Below, piece after piece: positions 1 to 6,873 of a stretch of DNA of 30,867 nt. The translations under genes and the position numbers were made by a program. Position 1 is the first letter of the stretch. Every line of letters starts with the position of its first letter. This DNA is from Bacilli bacterium (GTDB lineage: Bacteria > Bacillota_I > Bacilli_A > RF39 > UBA660). The stretch spans positions 1 to 30,867 of the forward strand of contig JAEDES010000013.1 of assembly GCA_016293205.1 (NCBI GenBank). Reading direction: 5' to 3'. Under the pieces are notes generated by a model, which made no database searches, was not told where the DNA came from, and saw only the letters and a program-made list of their open reading frames with translations.

Positions 1-152
1 CAATTTTCTTTTTCATTTAGCATTTCTTGTAATACTTTTACATTGTCACCTTTTGAACCATTACGATATGTATATTTACAATTTAGTTCTTGGGCATTTA
101 CTGGTTGTGTTACAATACACAATAATATAATTAATAAACTCATTTTTTTCAT
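1..152 (-). CDS. Secreted peptidoglycan-binding-like protein, N-terminal part only
   Basis: The reading frame starts at ATG 150-152 and runs off the left edge of the window, leaving 50 codons. AAGAGGT lies 7 bases upstream (160-166), a good ribosome binding site. The first ~20 residues are a signal peptide: basic MKKM, a hydrophobic core, then a VNA|QE cleavage site. The mature part begins with YRNGSKGDNVKVLQEMLN, which matches the repeat of the PG_binding_1 family (GS.G..V..LQ..L). The family binds peptidoglycan and usually targets a lytic or cross-linking enzyme to the wall. The catalytic portion, if any, is outside the window. It lies downstream of folA but beyond its terminator, so it is probably transcribed separately. 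Confidence 0.75.
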   Translation of the reverse strand, partial: MKKMSLLIILLCIVTQPVNAQELNCKYTYRNGSKGDNVKVLQEMLNEKEN

Positions 153-207
153 ATTTCTTACCTCTTGGCATTTTATTATATTATAATGATTTTTCTTGTC
201 AATAAAA

Positions 208-233
208 AAAAGAAAAGTTTTATCTTTTCTTTT
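208..233 (-). terminator. Rho-independent terminator of thyA-folA
   Basis: A 10-bp perfect stem (208-217 with 224-233) has a 6-base loop that contains most of the folA stop codon (220-222). On the minus strand it is followed by a T-run at 203-207. The stem is almost all A/T, typical of this genome. Confidence 0.7.
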
Positions 234-705
234 GATATACTAAATGTCTATATTTAATGCCTTTATCTTCGTGGGAACATAGAACTTCTTGTTCCCATTC
301 ATCTTTATTAAATGATGGGAAATAAGCATCTGCTTCTGTTTCTGCATCTATTTCAGTTAAAATCATTTTATCTGAATAATCTAACATTTGTTTATATACT
401 TGGGCACCGCCAATTACCATTACTTCTTGATTTAATTCTTTTATAAATTCTACTAAACTATCCAAATCTCTAAATACTTTTATTTGTTCTGTTTCTTCTA
501 ATTGTTGATGTGTTAATACTAAATGTAGTCTTCCAGGCAATAATCTTGGTAGAGAATCTAGTGTTTTCTTTCCCATGATGATTGGTTTACCCATTGTTTG
601 TTCTTTAAAAAACTGTAAATCTTCTGGAAGATGCCATAATAATTTATTATCTTTTCCTAATTCTAAGTTTTTGCCTACTGCGGCAATCATTGTTACATTC
701 TTCAT
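220..705 (-). CDS. folA: Dihydrofolate reductase
   Basis: Reduces dihydrofolate to tetrahydrofolate with NADPH, regenerating the folate oxidised by thymidylate synthase. The 161-residue length is normal for bacterial DHFR. The N-terminus shows the family pattern MIAAVGKNLELGKDNKLLWH. The catalytic acid is D29 in LPEDL, the NADPH-binding segment is IIMGKKT (about residue 43), and the GGAQVY glycine turn is near residue 100. The ATG (703-705) lies one base after the thyA stop (707-709), so the two genes are co-transcribed and probably translationally coupled. The ribosome binding site is weak (TTAGG inside the end of thyA). The terminator at 208-233 ends the unit. Confidence 0.95.
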   Translation of the reverse strand: MKNVTMIAAVGKNLELGKDNKLLWHLPEDLQFFKEQTMGKPIIMGKKTLDSLPRLLPGRLHLVLTHQQLEETEQIKVFRDLDSLVEFIKELNQEVMVIGGAQVYKQMLDYSDKMILTEIDAETEADAYFPSFNKDEWEQEVLCSHEDKGIKYRHLVYQKKR

Positions 706-706
706 A

Positions 707-1915
707 TTAAATGCCTAATGGGAATGGAAGTTGTGGATTTCTAGTTTTTACTTTTTGAATTGCTTCTTTATCAAGTACTTTTATGTCATCTGATGTAAAT
801 TCATCAAAACTAGTTGCTTCCTCCCTTAATTTTATTGTTGCATCTATATCACTAATTGGTTCTCTTCGTAGCATTTCAATTGCTTGATCTAGATGTCTAT
901 CATATAATTGAACATTTACCGGTTTCCATGTAAACATACCAGGTTTCATTCCTACTTCTCTTGCTACCATCATTAGTAATTCAGCGTATTGAACTTGGTT
1001 AATACATCCTGCTGTTGCGAAGTCACTTGATCTTTGAACCATTGTCATATCAAGATAATCTTCTCCATCCCAATCATGTCTTACATTCCAAATTGTTAAG
1101 AAAGCACATGGTTTTAGTCCGTGTTCTTTATCAAAATCATCTACTTGCCATAAACATGTAATTAATCTTCTGCTATCTGGATTTGGTTTAATTCCTTTTT
1201 CAATATTTCCTTTTATTACATCAATTACTTCACGTCTAATCATATTTCTTGGTCCTGTTGTACCACCGTAACATGATCCTATTGTTGGATGTCCATCTTC
1301 ATTTAATTTATATGAACCATCTTTGTTTCTTAATGCCCAATCTTTCCACCAGTTATCAATATCTTCTTTTTCTTCCCAAGCATTTTTACCTAACATAGTA
1401 TCAAATAGTACTAAGTCATTTGATTGTTGTTGATATATCCATAAGATTTCAGCACAACTTGCTTTTGTTGCGATCGGTCTTAGTGTAATCATAGGAGATT
1501 CTCCTTTTGATAAATCATAAGTACATTCTACTCCATTATTTACACTTATAGTGTGCGCTGGAACCCATATTTCTAATCCATTTTCTTTTATTTTAACACT
1601 TTCGTTTACTCCTACTTCAATTTTCTTTCCTTCTTTTGTAGTTACAATTCTTTTTTCTTCATCGTATGTTGCACCTTCATAGAAGTCTTCATAGTGTGGT
1701 CTTGGATTGTGATCTAAGCATCCATTTTGTAGGATGTAATCCATGATAACTTTAGTGTACATGTCACCTTTTGTTCCAATTGGATTACCCTCTTTATCTA
1801 CTAACATTTCATTTTTTACTTTTGGCTTTGGATAAGATACTCTTTTTAACTTTATAGGTACTTCTCCTAATCTTATTTTTGCTAAATTAAATCTATTTAA
1901 ATCAAATTTACTCAT
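707..1915 (-). CDS. thyA: Divergent long thymidylate synthase (ThyA family)
   Basis: Expected to methylate dUMP to dTMP with methylene-tetrahydrofolate, making the dihydrofolate that the adjacent folA recycles. It has 402 residues against about 264 in E. coli ThyA. The extra length is an N-terminal stretch before the core and a C-terminal segment after the conserved Tyr. Recognisable landmarks are DSRR (247-250), the nucleophile Cys270 in LKPC, QRSSD (294-298), Asn306 (dUMP base recognition) and LYDRH (337-341). Two residues usually conserved are different: the His after the catalytic Cys is Ala271, and the His of the H-x-Y motif is Gln. A strong GGAGGG ribosome binding site lies just upstream (1921-1927). 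The folA pairing supports a true thymidylate synthase. A related nucleotide-modifying enzyme is the alternative. Confidence 0.85.
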   Translation of the reverse strand: MSKFDLNRFNLAKIRLGEVPIKLKRVSYPKPKVKNEMLVDKEGNPIGTKGDMYTKVIMDYILQNGCLDHNPRPHYEDFYEGATYDEEKRIVTTKEGKKIEVGVNESVKIKENGLEIWVPAHTISVNNGVECTYDLSKGESPMITLRPIATKASCAEILWIYQQQSNDLVLFDTMLGKNAWEEKEDIDNWWKDWALRNKDGSYKLNEDGHPTIGSCYGGTTGPRNMIRREVIDVIKGNIEKGIKPNPDSRRLITCLWQVDDFDKEHGLKPCAFLTIWNVRHDWDGEDYLDMTMVQRSSDFATAGCINQVQYAELLMMVAREVGMKPGMFTWKPVNVQLYDRHLDQAIEMLRREPISDIDATIKLREEATSFDEFTSDDIKVLDKEAIQKVKTRNPQLPFPLGI

Positions 1916-2004
1916 TTTGTGCCCTCCCTACTATATTTGATTATTTACTTTTAATTTGACCTTTTTCCTCCTAACCTATTTTATCATATTAATTATTTTT
2001 GCTT

Positions 2005-2020
2005 TGTTGCATTTGCAACA
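2005..2020. repeat. Short perfect inverted repeat upstream of thyA
   Basis: TGTTGC and GCAACA flank a 4-base ATTT spacer. It lies between the dnaJ terminator and thyA and has no T-run on the minus strand, so it does not look like a terminator. It may be an operator or a leader hairpin. Confidence 0.35.
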
Positions 2021-2039
2021 TTTTAAAGAAAAAGAAAAA

Positions 2040-2069
2040 AAAGAAAACGAATTATTTTTCGTTTTCTTT
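2040..2069 (-). terminator. Rho-independent terminator of the hrcA-dnaJ operon
   Basis: A stem of at least 11 bp (2041-2051 with 2058-2068) has a 6-base loop. On the minus strand it runs into a T-rich tract (2021-2040). The dnaJ stop codon (2052-2054) sits in the loop. Confidence 0.8.
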
Positions 2070-3218
2070 TGTAAACTTATTAAATTTAGTTATTTCACTA
2101 TCTTTAGATAATGATTCTTCTAATTTTTCAAATAGTTTTTTCTCATCTCTTGATATTTTTTTAGGTGTTACTACTTTAAATATAACAATCATATCACCTT
2201 TTCTATGACGATAGTTATCTTCTACACCTTTACCACGAATACGTTGTTTATCTCCACTATCAGTTCCAGCTGGAATATTTATTTTTACATTCCCATAAAT
2301 TGTAGGGATTGTTTTCTTACAGCCTAAAATTGCTTCTGTTATTGTAAGTGGCACTTCTAAATAAATATCTTCATTTTCTCTAATAAAGAATTCATGATCT
2401 TCTACAATGAATTCAATATATAGATCTCCGTTTGGTCCACCATTAGATCCTGGATGACCTTTTCCTGTTACACGTTGACGGTCTCCTGATTGTACTCCTG
2501 ATGGGATATTGATAGTAATCTTTTTAGTTTTTTCAACTTTTCCTGTACCATTACAGTCTTTACATTTTCTTTTATAAATTTTACCTGTACCATTACAATC
2601 TGGACAAGTTTCTTGAGCCATAAATGCTCCAAGAATTGTTTGCTTTTGAGTTGTAATAACTCCTTGCCCGCGACAAGTATCACATTTTTCTGAATCAAAT
2701 CCACCATGTCCATGACATTCATCACAGTCTTCTACAACATCGATTGAGAATTTCTTTTCAGTCCCATATATTGCTTCTTCAAAACTAATTTGCATACGCA
2801 ATAGAGCATCTGCTCCACGACGCGCTTTTGTTCTTGAAGATGAACCTGTAAAGTTGGAGAAGTCTCCACCGAAACCTCCACCAAATCCTCCACCGAATAC
2901 TGTGTCGAATATATCTCCAAAGTCAAAATCCGCTCCGCTAAATCCTTGAGAATACCCTCCAAATCCTCCGGCACCTGGACCTCCGTTACCTACTCCAGCG
3001 TGTCCAAATTGATCGTACGATTTTCTTTTTCCTTCATCTGATAAAACTGAATATGCTTCTTGAGCTTCTTTAAATTTTTCAGCAGCTGACGGATCATCTT
3101 TATTTAAGTCGGGATGAAATTCTTTTGCTTTTTTTCTATAGGCACTTTTAATTTCAGCCTCAGTTGCAGTTTTACTTACACCTAAGACATCATAATAATC
3201 TCTTTTTTCTGATGCCAT
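2052..3218 (-). CDS. dnaJ: Chaperone protein DnaJ (Hsp40)
   Basis: Delivers unfolded proteins to DnaK and stimulates its ATPase. It has 388 residues, normal for a type I DnaJ. The order is: J domain (1-75) with HPD at 35-37; a Gly/Phe-rich linker (about 77-125, with GGGFGGGFGG); and a zinc-binding region with four CxxCxGxG repeats at 165-172, 179-186, 205-212 and 219-226, all intact. The C-terminal substrate-binding beta domains follow. AAAAGGA precedes the ATG at 3218. It is the last gene of the CIRCE-controlled operon. A strong hairpin in the dnaK-dnaJ gap may tune its expression relative to dnaK. Confidence 0.97.
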   Translation of the reverse strand: MASEKRDYYDVLGVSKTATEAEIKSAYRKKAKEFHPDLNKDDPSAAEKFKEAQEAYSVLSDEGKRKSYDQFGHAGVGNGGPGAGGFGGYSQGFSGADFDFGDIFDTVFGGGFGGGFGGDFSNFTGSSSRTKARRGADALLRMQISFEEAIYGTEKKFSIDVVEDCDECHGHGGFDSEKCDTCRGQGVITTQKQTILGAFMAQETCPDCNGTGKIYKRKCKDCNGTGKVEKTKKITINIPSGVQSGDRQRVTGKGHPGSNGGPNGDLYIEFIVEDHEFFIRENEDIYLEVPLTITEAILGCKKTIPTIYGNVKINIPAGTDSGDKQRIRGKGVEDNYRHRKGDMIVIFKVVTPKKISRDEKKLFEKLEESLSKDSEITKFNKFTKENEK

Positions 3219-3249
3219 TATTTCACATCCTTTTCATTATACTTAAATG

Positions 3250-3275
3250 AAGTAGTCCATAAAAATGGACTACTT
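3250..3275 (-). other. Intercistronic hairpin between dnaK and dnaJ
   Basis: A perfect 11-bp stem (3250-3260 with 3265-3275) has an AAAA loop on the plus strand. On the minus (coding) strand it is followed by TCATTTAAG rather than a T-run, so it is not a typical terminator. It may be an mRNA-stabilising or processing structure that sets the dnaK:dnaJ ratio, or a weak attenuator. Confidence 0.6.
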
Positions 3276-3282
3276 ACTAATT

Positions 3283-5130
3283 TTATTCTTCTTCGATATC
3301 TGCTTCTTGAATATCATCGTCATTCTTCTTTGATTTTTTCTTTTTAGATTTTGAATCTTCTTCATCATCTTCATCTTTTGATGCTTCTTGACGTTCTTTA
3401 GCTGCTTGTTCATATACTTTTGTAGCTAAAGTCATTGCTTTTTCTTGTAATGCTTCTTTTTTGTCTTTGATCTTTTCAACATCACCTTTTTCTAAAGCTT
3501 TCTTAACATCTTCGATTAATTCTTCAACTTCTTCTTTTTCATCATCTTCGATTTTTCCTTTTAAATCTTTTAATGATTTTTCAGTTTGGAAAATTAATGC
3601 TTCAGCTTCGTTTTTAACTTCTGCTTCTTCTTTACGTTTTTCATCTTCTTCTTTATGTTCTTCAGCTTCTTTTCTCATTCTTTCAATTTCATCATCTGAA
3701 AGATTTGTTGTTGAAGTGATTGTAATTGATTGTTCTTTGTTTGTTCCTAAATCTTTTGCTTTAACATTAACAATACCATTTGCATCAATATCAAAAGTTA
3801 CTTCGATTTGTGGTACTCCACGTGGTGCTGCAGGAATATTTGTTAATGAGAATCTTCCTAGAGTTTTGTTATCAGCAGCCATTGTTCTTTCACCTTGTAA
3901 TACGTGAATATCTACAGCTGGTTGATTGTCTTGTGCTGTTGAGAAGATTTCAGTTTTTGATGTTGGAATAGTTGTGTTTCTTGGAATTAATGTTGTCATA
4001 ACATTTCCTAATGTTTCAAGTCCAAGTGATAATGGTGTAACGTCTAATAATACGATATCGTTTACGTCTCCAGTTAATACTCCACCTTGGATTGCAGCTC
4101 CCATTGCAACTACTTCATCTGGGTTAACTTCACGTGATGGTTCTTGTCCTAATTCTTTAGTAACTGTTTCATATACTAGTGGGACACGAGTAGATCCACC
4201 AACTAAGATAACTTTATCAATATCTTTCTTAGTCATTTTAGCATCTTTTAAAGCTTTCTTAACTGGTTCTAATGTTGATTCTACTAAATCAGAAATTAAA
4301 TCTTCAAATTTAGCACGAGATAATGTCATATCTAAGTGAACTGGTTCACCATCTTCATCTTTTGCAATGAATGGTGCAGAAATTTGTGTTGTAACCATTC
4401 CTGATAAATCTTTCTTAGCTTTTTCGGCAACTTCTTTTAATCTTTGCATTGCCATTTTATCTTCTGATAGATCGATATCATTTTCCTTTTTGAATTCTTT
4501 TACAATATATTTTATAATTCTTTCGTCGAAGTCATCTCCACCTAATCTATTATTTCCGTTAGTAGCTTTTACTTCGAATACTCCATCTCCTAATTCAAGG
4601 ATAGATACGTCGAAAGTTCCTCCTCCTAAGTCGTAAACTAAGATTGTTTGTCCTTCTTCTTTTTCAAGTCCGTATGCTAATGCTGCTGCTGTTGGTTCAT
4701 TGATAATTCTTTCTACTTCAAGTCCAGCAATTTTACCAGCATTCTTTGTAGCTTGACGTTCAGCATCTGAGAAATATGCAGGTACTGTAATAACAGCTTT
4801 GTCTACTTTTTCTCCTAAGTAGCTTTCTGCATAATCTTTAATATAAGATAGAATCATTGCAGAAATTTCTTCTGGTGTATATTTCTTACCTTCTAATTCT
4901 ACTTTTTTACTTGTTCCCATTAATCTTTTGATTGATGAACATGTATTTGGGTTTGTAAGCGCTTGTCTTTTAGCAGCTTCTCCTACAATTCTTTCTCCTT
5001 TTTTGAAAGCAACAACTGATGGAGTTGTTCTTCCTCCTTCAGGATTTGGAATAATTTTTGGTGCTCCTGCTTCTAACACAGCTGCACATGAGTTTGTTGT
5101 ACCTAAATCGATACCAATAATTTTTGCCAT
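3283..5130 (-). CDS. dnaK: Chaperone protein DnaK (Hsp70)
   Basis: ATP-dependent cytoplasmic chaperone working with DnaJ and the exchange factor GrpE. It has 615 residues, usual for Gram-positive DnaK. The N-terminal nucleotide-binding domain opens with IGIDLGTTNS (phosphate loop 1), followed by DLGGGTFD and the ILVGGSTRVP adenosine motif. The substrate-binding domain begins at about residue 360, and a helical lid and acidic tail ending EADIEEE follow. An AAGGAG ribosome binding site overlaps the grpE stop codon, so the two are coupled. Expression should be repressed by HrcA through the CIRCE elements upstream of hrcA. Confidence 0.98.
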   Translation of the reverse strand: MAKIIGIDLGTTNSCAAVLEAGAPKIIPNPEGGRTTPSVVAFKKGERIVGEAAKRQALTNPNTCSSIKRLMGTSKKVELEGKKYTPEEISAMILSYIKDYAESYLGEKVDKAVITVPAYFSDAERQATKNAGKIAGLEVERIINEPTAAALAYGLEKEEGQTILVYDLGGGTFDVSILELGDGVFEVKATNGNNRLGGDDFDERIIKYIVKEFKKENDIDLSEDKMAMQRLKEVAEKAKKDLSGMVTTQISAPFIAKDEDGEPVHLDMTLSRAKFEDLISDLVESTLEPVKKALKDAKMTKKDIDKVILVGGSTRVPLVYETVTKELGQEPSREVNPDEVVAMGAAIQGGVLTGDVNDIVLLDVTPLSLGLETLGNVMTTLIPRNTTIPTSKTEIFSTAQDNQPAVDIHVLQGERTMAADNKTLGRFSLTNIPAAPRGVPQIEVTFDIDANGIVNVKAKDLGTNKEQSITITSTTNLSDDEIERMRKEAEEHKEEDEKRKEEAEVKNEAEALIFQTEKSLKDLKGKIEDDEKEEVEELIEDVKKALEKGDVEKIKDKKEALQEKAMTLATKVYEQAAKERQEASKDEDDEEDSKSKKKKSKKNDDDIQEADIEEE

Positions 5131-5144
5131 ATATATTTATCTCC

Positions 5145-5744
5145 TTACTTTTGATTAATTTTTACTGAGGCAGGTCTAATGACTCTGTCTTTTAATTTAT
5201 ATCCTTTTAGTAATACTTCTAATACTACTTCATCTTCGTATTCATCAACTGAGTCAACAACTAATGCTTGTTCTAGTGATGGATCAAAGATTTGTCCTTG
5301 GCGTGAAATTTCTTCTACACCAAATTTCTTTAAAATATCAGTTAAATTAGCATACATCATTTTAAATCCAACTAAGAATTTTGATAATTCATCTGTTAGA
5401 TTGTTATCATCTAATTTAATTGCTCTTTCGAAATTATCAACTACTTGAATTAATTCTAAAATTAAGTCTTGATTAGCATATTTTAATAATGACGCAGTTT
5501 CTTCATCTTTACGTCGACGATAGTTTACTAATTCTGCTTGAGCTAGTTTAACTTTTTCTACTAATTCATTATTTGCTAATGTTAGTCGATTAATTTCTTC
5601 TACTAATTTATTATCTTGACCATTACAACTACAATTATCACCACAAGAGCAGTTAGCATCTTCAACATTGTTACATTGGTTTTCATGGTTTTGACAGTCA
5701 CATGTATGTTCTACATTTTGTTTTACTTCTTCATTAATTTCCAT
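5145..5744 (-). CDS. grpE: Nucleotide exchange factor GrpE with a Cys-rich N-terminus
   Basis: Releases ADP from DnaK. It has 199 residues. The dimerising coiled coil (about 45-105) and the C-terminal beta domain, including the QALVVDSVD region, are recognisable. The gene sits in the standard hrcA-grpE-dnaK order, 8 bases after hrcA. The N-terminal ~42 residues are unusual. GrpE proteins normally carry a disordered acidic tail here, but this one has seven cysteines (15, 17, 24, 32, 34, 38, 40) and two histidines (13, 20) in CxC-type spacing such as CSCGDNCSC. This resembles a small metal-binding segment. The family assignment is secure. The meaning of the Cys cluster is inference. Confidence 0.95.
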   Translation of the reverse strand: MEINEEVKQNVEHTCDCQNHENQCNNVEDANCSCGDNCSCNGQDNKLVEEINRLTLANNELVEKVKLAQAELVNYRRRKDEETASLLKYANQDLILELIQVVDNFERAIKLDDNNLTDELSKFLVGFKMMYANLTDILKKFGVEEISRQGQIFDPSLEQALVVDSVDEYEDEVVLEVLLKGYKLKDRVIRPASVKINQK

Positions 5745-5752
5745 TTACTTAA

Positions 5753-6742
5753 TTACCTTTCTATATTGTCTTTCATATATTCTAGTAATCCTACAACGCG
5801 ATCATATTCCATTCTTTTTGGACCAACTATTGCAATTGTACCTTCTTCATCGCCTTGTTTGAACTTTGTTTTAATAACAGTAACATCACTATCTATATTA
5901 TTTTCATTTCCAATATATACTTTGATGTTATTATCATCATCTTCTTCAATACCTGTTAGAAGATCACTACTTTCTAGTTTATTAAAGACTGTTTTAATTT
6001 TTTCAATGTTACTACTAAACTCTGGTTGTTCTAGTATTTTGTTTCTTCCTACTATACTTACTTCATGATTAGTAAAATCATTAAATACATTATAGAAGGC
6101 ATTATATAATTGTTCATGTTGTTTAACATAATTTGCAATTATAGGTTTAATCTCGAACTCCAACTTATTACTTACTTCATTAATTGGTGTTCCAACAATA
6201 AGGTTGTTGATTAAGCCAACGGTCTTTTTTACTTCACTTAGTTGCACATCATATAGTTTTATATTTTTGTGCTCTACATGACCTTTGTCTGTAACTATAA
6301 TAACAATGATACTTATATCATCAATCGGAACTACTTCTATTTGTTTAAGAAGGTTCTCATGAGAATTACTTCCAAGTATAATTGTTGTATAGTTTGTTAT
6401 ATCTGATATAACTTGTAATGATTTAGAAATTACATCAGATAATGCAAGTTGCTGATTCTTAAAAACTCTTTGTAATTTTAGCATATCTTCAGCGTTCATT
6501 TGTTTAAGTTCCATTAGATTATCTACATAATAGCGATATCCAGCTTCACTTGGTACACGTCCTGAAGATGTATGTGTTTTTTCTAGTAGATTTGCATCCT
6601 CTAAAACTGCCATCTCATTTCTGATTGTTGCAGATGAACAATTTAAGGCTTTAGATATAGATTTTGAACCAACCGGTATAGGTTCTTTAATATATCTTTC
6701 TACTATCATTTTTAAGATTTTGTTTTGTCTTTCAGTCAACAT
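5753..6742 (-). CDS. hrcA: Heat-inducible transcription repressor HrcA
   Basis: Represses class I heat-shock genes by binding CIRCE, and needs GroEL for activity in studied species. It has 329 residues. An N-terminal winged helix-turn-helix opens with LTERQNKILKMIVERYI and contains SSATIRNEMAVLE, typical of HrcA DNA recognition. A GAF-like middle domain and a C-terminal dimerisation region follow. The ATG at 6742 has an AGGAGG site 7 bases upstream. It is the first gene of hrcA-grpE-dnaK-dnaJ, and two CIRCE copies lie immediately upstream, so it is autoregulated. groES-groEL are not in this window. Confidence 0.97.
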   Translation of the reverse strand: MLTERQNKILKMIVERYIKEPIPVGSKSISKALNCSSATIRNEMAVLEDANLLEKTHTSSGRVPSEAGYRYYVDNLMELKQMNAEDMLKLQRVFKNQQLALSDVISKSLQVISDITNYTTIILGSNSHENLLKQIEVVPIDDISIIVIIVTDKGHVEHKNIKLYDVQLSEVKKTVGLINNLIVGTPINEVSNKLEFEIKPIIANYVKQHEQLYNAFYNVFNDFTNHEVSIVGRNKILEQPEFSSNIEKIKTVFNKLESSDLLTGIEEDDDNNIKVYIGNENNIDSDVTVIKTKFKQGDEEGTIAIVGPKRMEYDRVVGLLEYMKDNIER

Positions 6743-6754
6743 ATCATCAACCTC

Positions 6755-6781
6755 CTAGCACTTCATATTTCCAAGTGCTAA
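6755..6781. promoter_or_regulatory. CIRCE operator 1 (HrcA site, downstream of the -10)
   Basis: CTAGCACTT-N9-AAGTGCTAA is a close match to the CIRCE consensus TTAGCACTC-N9-GAGTGCTAA. It covers the predicted transcription start and leader of hrcA. Confidence 0.92.
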
Positions 6782-6785
6782 TTAT

Positions 6786-6814
6786 ATTTTAGATCTAATA
6801 TTAGCACTTGTCAA
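6786..6814 (-). promoter_or_regulatory. Sigma-A promoter of the hrcA-grpE-dnaK-dnaJ operon
   Basis: On the minus strand a perfect -35 TTGACA (6809-6814) is separated by exactly 17 bases from -10 TAAAAT (6786-6791). The start would fall near 6779, inside CIRCE 1. The -35 overlaps CIRCE 2. Confidence 0.88.
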
Positions 6815-6827
6815 TCTTTTGTGCTAA
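6801..6827. promoter_or_regulatory. CIRCE operator 2 (overlaps the -35)
   Basis: TTAGCACTT-N9-TTGTGCTAA is a CIRCE copy with a perfect left arm and one or two changes in the right arm. Its centre is 46 bases from that of CIRCE 1. Together they bracket the promoter. Confidence 0.88.
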
Positions 6828-6841
6828 TTTTTTTCAAAAAG

Positions 6842-6866
6842 AAAAAAAGTAGTTGTAAAACTACTT
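6842..6866 (-). terminator. Rho-independent terminator of the prepilin-like gene
   Basis: An 8-bp stem (6847-6854 with 6859-6866) and 4-base loop are followed on the minus strand by a T-run. It lies 8 bases after the stop codon and also separates this unit from the hrcA promoter. Confidence 0.8.
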
Positions 6867-6873
6867 CTTTTTC

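Noticed and set aside
1999..2208. Plus-strand 69-codon frame over the dnaJ terminator
   Set aside because: Poly-Lys and Phe/Ser-rich product antisense to dnaJ and its terminator; no ribosome binding site.
2860..2960. Repetitive Gly-codon stretch in dnaJ as a tandem repeat
   Set aside because: It is the normal Gly/Phe-rich linker of DnaJ.
2468..2974. Minus-strand open frames of 85 and 80 codons within dnaJ
   Set aside because: They lie in another frame of dnaJ, which has intact zinc-finger motifs; no frameshift is indicated.
3461..4636. Several plus-strand open frames inside dnaK (Ser/Phe-rich translations)
   Set aside because: They are antisense shadows of a certain gene, have low-complexity Ser/Phe/Leu products and no ribosome binding sites.
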